Shown piece after piece: positions 5,941 through 7,038 of a stretch of 7,038 bases of DNA. Made by a program: the position numbers and the translations under genes. This stretch comes from Deltaproteobacteria bacterium. GTDB lineage: Bacteria > Myxococcota_A > Polyangia > Polyangiales > Houyiibacteriaceae. Under the pieces are notes generated by a model that saw only the letters and a list, made by a program, of their open reading frames with translations, was not told where the DNA came from and ran no database searches. Positions within the stretch are counted from its first letter, which is position 1, and each line of letters opens with the position of its first letter. The stretch is taken from the NCBI GenBank assembly GCA_027295555.1, contig JAPUKT010000426.1, positions 1 through 7,038 of the forward strand, in the 5' to 3' direction.

Positions 5941-6665
5941 CCGTGCGAGCCATCGTCGTCGACGATGAGCCGCTGGCCCGAGACGAGCTGAAGTTCATGC
6001 TCGGTCAGTGCGAGGGGGTCGAGGTCGTGGGCGAAGCGAGAAATGCGACGGAAGCCCAGACGCTCTGCGAGGAGAAAGAACCCGACGTCGCATTCTTAGA
6101 TCTCCGCATGCCAGGTCCCGACGGAGTGGCGCTGGCCGAGACACTGATGGCCAAGGCGCCCGACCTCAAGGTCGTCATCGTCTCCGCGCACAACGAAGGT
6201 GCCCTTCGCGCTTTCGAGGCGCGTGTTGCCGACTATTTGCTCAAACCCGTCCGACTCGAACGACTCCGCCAAGCCGTCGAACGCGTGCAAGACAGTGGCT
6301 CGGGCGTCACGAGCACGCACGAGCGCCTCGATCGCATCGCCGTCCGCCGGCGAGATGCGTACGTGGTGTTGGAGTTGAGCGATGTCGTCTACTTCGAGGT
6401 GAAGGACGAGCTGGTCTGGGCGATCACCACCACCGATCGCTTTGCGATCGACAAGACGCTGGCGACTCTCGAGGAGGAGCTGGATCCGGAATCGTTTTTT
6501 CGATCGCACCGAGGCTTCATCGTGCGGCTCGACCGCATCCGAGCGATCGAGCCGGTCGGGGCTGGAACCTACCAACTCCTGCTCGACCATCCCGAAAAAC
6601 CCAAAGTCCCGCTCGCCCGGGAGCGTGCCAAGAAGCTCCGAGAGCGTATCCCTTTTTCGGGTTGA
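5937..6665 (+). CDS. LytTR-family response regulator
   Basis: This 242-residue transcription factor is the partner of the upstream kinase. The receiver (3-118) has D9 and D10 (IVVDDEPLARDEL), phospho-acceptor D55 (VAFLDLRMPGPDG), S83 and K103 (YLLKP). After a short linker, residues about 131-238 form a LytTR DNA-binding domain with VVYFEVKDELVWAIT (150-164), FFRSHRGFIVRLDRIRAIEP (187-206) and an ending RAKKLRERI. LytTR regulators bind paired direct repeats upstream of envelope or transport genes. The ATG at 5937 lies inside the kinase stop (ATGA) and has GGAGA (5926-5930) six bases upstream, so translation is coupled and also independently supported. All phosphorylation residues are intact. 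The nearest candidate target is the META-domain lipoprotein 98 bp downstream, but no clear pair of LytTR repeats was found there. Confidence 0.93.
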   Translation: MTVRAIVVDDEPLARDELKFMLGQCEGVEVVGEARNATEAQTLCEEKEPDVAFLDLRMPGPDGVALAETLMAKAPDLKVVIVSAHNEGALRAFEARVADYLLKPVRLERLRQAVERVQDSGSGVTSTHERLDRIAVRRRDAYVVLELSDVVYFEVKDELVWAITTTDRFAIDKTLATLEEELDPESFFRSHRGFIVRLDRIRAIEPVGAGTYQLLLDHPEKPKVPLARERAKKLRERIPFSG

Positions 6666-6678
6666 GCCGAGTAAGGCA

Positions 6679-6708
6679 TTGGGTCGGGCCGGTCGTTGGT
6701 GCTACATC
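6679..6708 (+). promoter_or_regulatory. Weak candidate promoter for the META-domain lipoprotein
   Basis: The 98-bp gap after the response regulator holds TTGGGT (6679-6684), an 18-bp spacer and TACATC (6703-6708) preceded by TG-N (6700-6702). The -35 matches the consensus only at TTG. Transcription would start near 6715, leaving about 49 nt of leader with GGGAG at 6749-6753 as a distant ribosome site. The lipoprotein could equally be read through from the kinase and regulator, since no good terminator was seen. Confidence 0.25.
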
Positions 6709-6763
6709 GACCCGCATGCGAGGTCATAGTGCCGATCGGTCGAATCACGGGAGAAGACCCCCG

Positions 6764-7038
6764 ATGAACAAGCTCATTCGATTATCTTTGTACGGAGCCC
6801 TCGCGCTGGCGTTGACCTTGTCCGGCTGCAAGAAGGGCAAAGACTCGCAAACCGCGAACGGCGCCAACCAAGAGCCAAATCCATCCGGGGTCATGACCCC
6901 GGCGACCCTCGAGAACGTTTATTGGGCGCTCCTCGAGCTCAACGCCGCCAAGAAGAGCGCGTACGGCTTCGGCGGCTGCAATCGTTTCTTCGGATCGTAC
7001 GATGTCGGGAAACAACAGGCGCTCACGTTCGGCGCGAT
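6764..7038 (+). CDS. META-domain (HslJ-like) lipoprotein, N-terminal fragment
   Basis: Ninety-one codons are visible before the right edge. The product starts with a lipoprotein signal peptide (MNKLIRLSLYGALALALTLSGC; lipobox LSGC, Cys22 lipidated) and a hydrophilic spacer (KKGKDSQTANGANQEPNPSG). From residue 49, TLENVYWALLELN followed by GGCNRFFGSYDVGKQQALTFGA (70-91) matches the opening of a META domain, including the conserved GCNRF-x-G-Y core. META proteins such as HslJ are envelope proteins of mostly unclear function, one linked to novobiocin resistance in E. coli. The distance from Trp54 to Cys72 is 18 residues, shorter than the roughly 30 usual in the family, so one early strand may be reduced. 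ATG 6764 is the natural start, directly before the signal peptide. The gene is not completed here, so the length and second half are unknown. Confidence 0.85.
   Translation, partial: MNKLIRLSLYGALALALTLSGCKKGKDSQTANGANQEPNPSGVMTPATLENVYWALLELNAAKKSAYGFGGCNRFFGSYDVGKQQALTFGA

Noticed and set aside
6692..6700. Possible LytTR binding element GTCGTTGGT upstream of the META lipoprotein
   Set aside because: It matches the core GTT and some flanking positions, but no second direct repeat occurs at the expected spacing of about 21-22 bp, so chance is a sufficient explanation.
6681..6713. Inverted repeat GGGTCG/CGACCC after the response regulator as a terminator
   Set aside because: Six-bp stem, 21-nt loop and no T-run after it. 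It is too weak to call.
1..7038. Mobile element, phage, CRISPR or defence island
   Set aside because: No transposase or integrase motifs, terminal inverted repeats, spaced direct repeats or nuclease/helicase signatures were found on either strand; composition looks even across the window.

Overview
The window is high-GC, densely coded DNA from a Gram-negative bacterium, most likely a myxobacterium or relative (Myxococcota, formerly Deltaproteobacteria). Four things point there: a receiver-DUF4388 (PATAN) protein with a proline-rich linker, transmembrane helix and TPR tail; small lipoproteins with IPT/TIG or Dickkopf-like cysteine motifs; several GTG starts; and Asp/Gly-rich lipoprotein tails. 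The lineage is inferred from these features, not from a database match.

Minus strand, 1758 to 1: three translationally coupled genes for an N-acetylated amino-sugar nucleotide, in the order NAD-dependent sugar-nucleotide dehydrogenase (WbpB/WlbA type), hexapeptide N-acetyltransferase (WbpD/WlbB type) and PLP aminotransferase (WbpE/WlbC type, cut by the window edge). Together they would turn the C3 hydroxyl of a UDP-GlcNAc uronate into a 3-acetamido group for O-antigen or another surface polysaccharide. The UDP-GlcNAc 6-dehydrogenase and any epimerase are not in the window.

Minus strand, 4024 to 1829: a 731-residue response-regulator-like protein with a canonical receiver, a PATAN/DUF4388 module, a long Pro/Glu-rich linker containing tandem repeats, one transmembrane helix and a C-terminal TPR tail. 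It starts only 28 bp from a divergent IPT/TIG lipoprotein gene (4053-4433, plus). The shared gap holds overlapping, oppositely oriented -10-like hexamers. A 65-residue cysteine-rich lipoprotein (4634 to 4437, minus) converges on the IPT gene with 3 bp between stop codons.

Plus strand, 4705-6665: a LytS/BtsS-type sensor histidine kinase and its LytTR response regulator, joined by an ATGA overlap. After a 98-bp gap comes the start of a META (HslJ-like) domain lipoprotein, cut by the right window edge.

No rRNA, tRNA, CRISPR array, insertion sequence, integrase or obvious foreign island is visible. The region reads as ordinary chromosomal envelope and signalling genes. The points most worth a second look are the membrane-tethered receiver protein, the compact divergent promoter and the two-component system beside a META lipoprotein.
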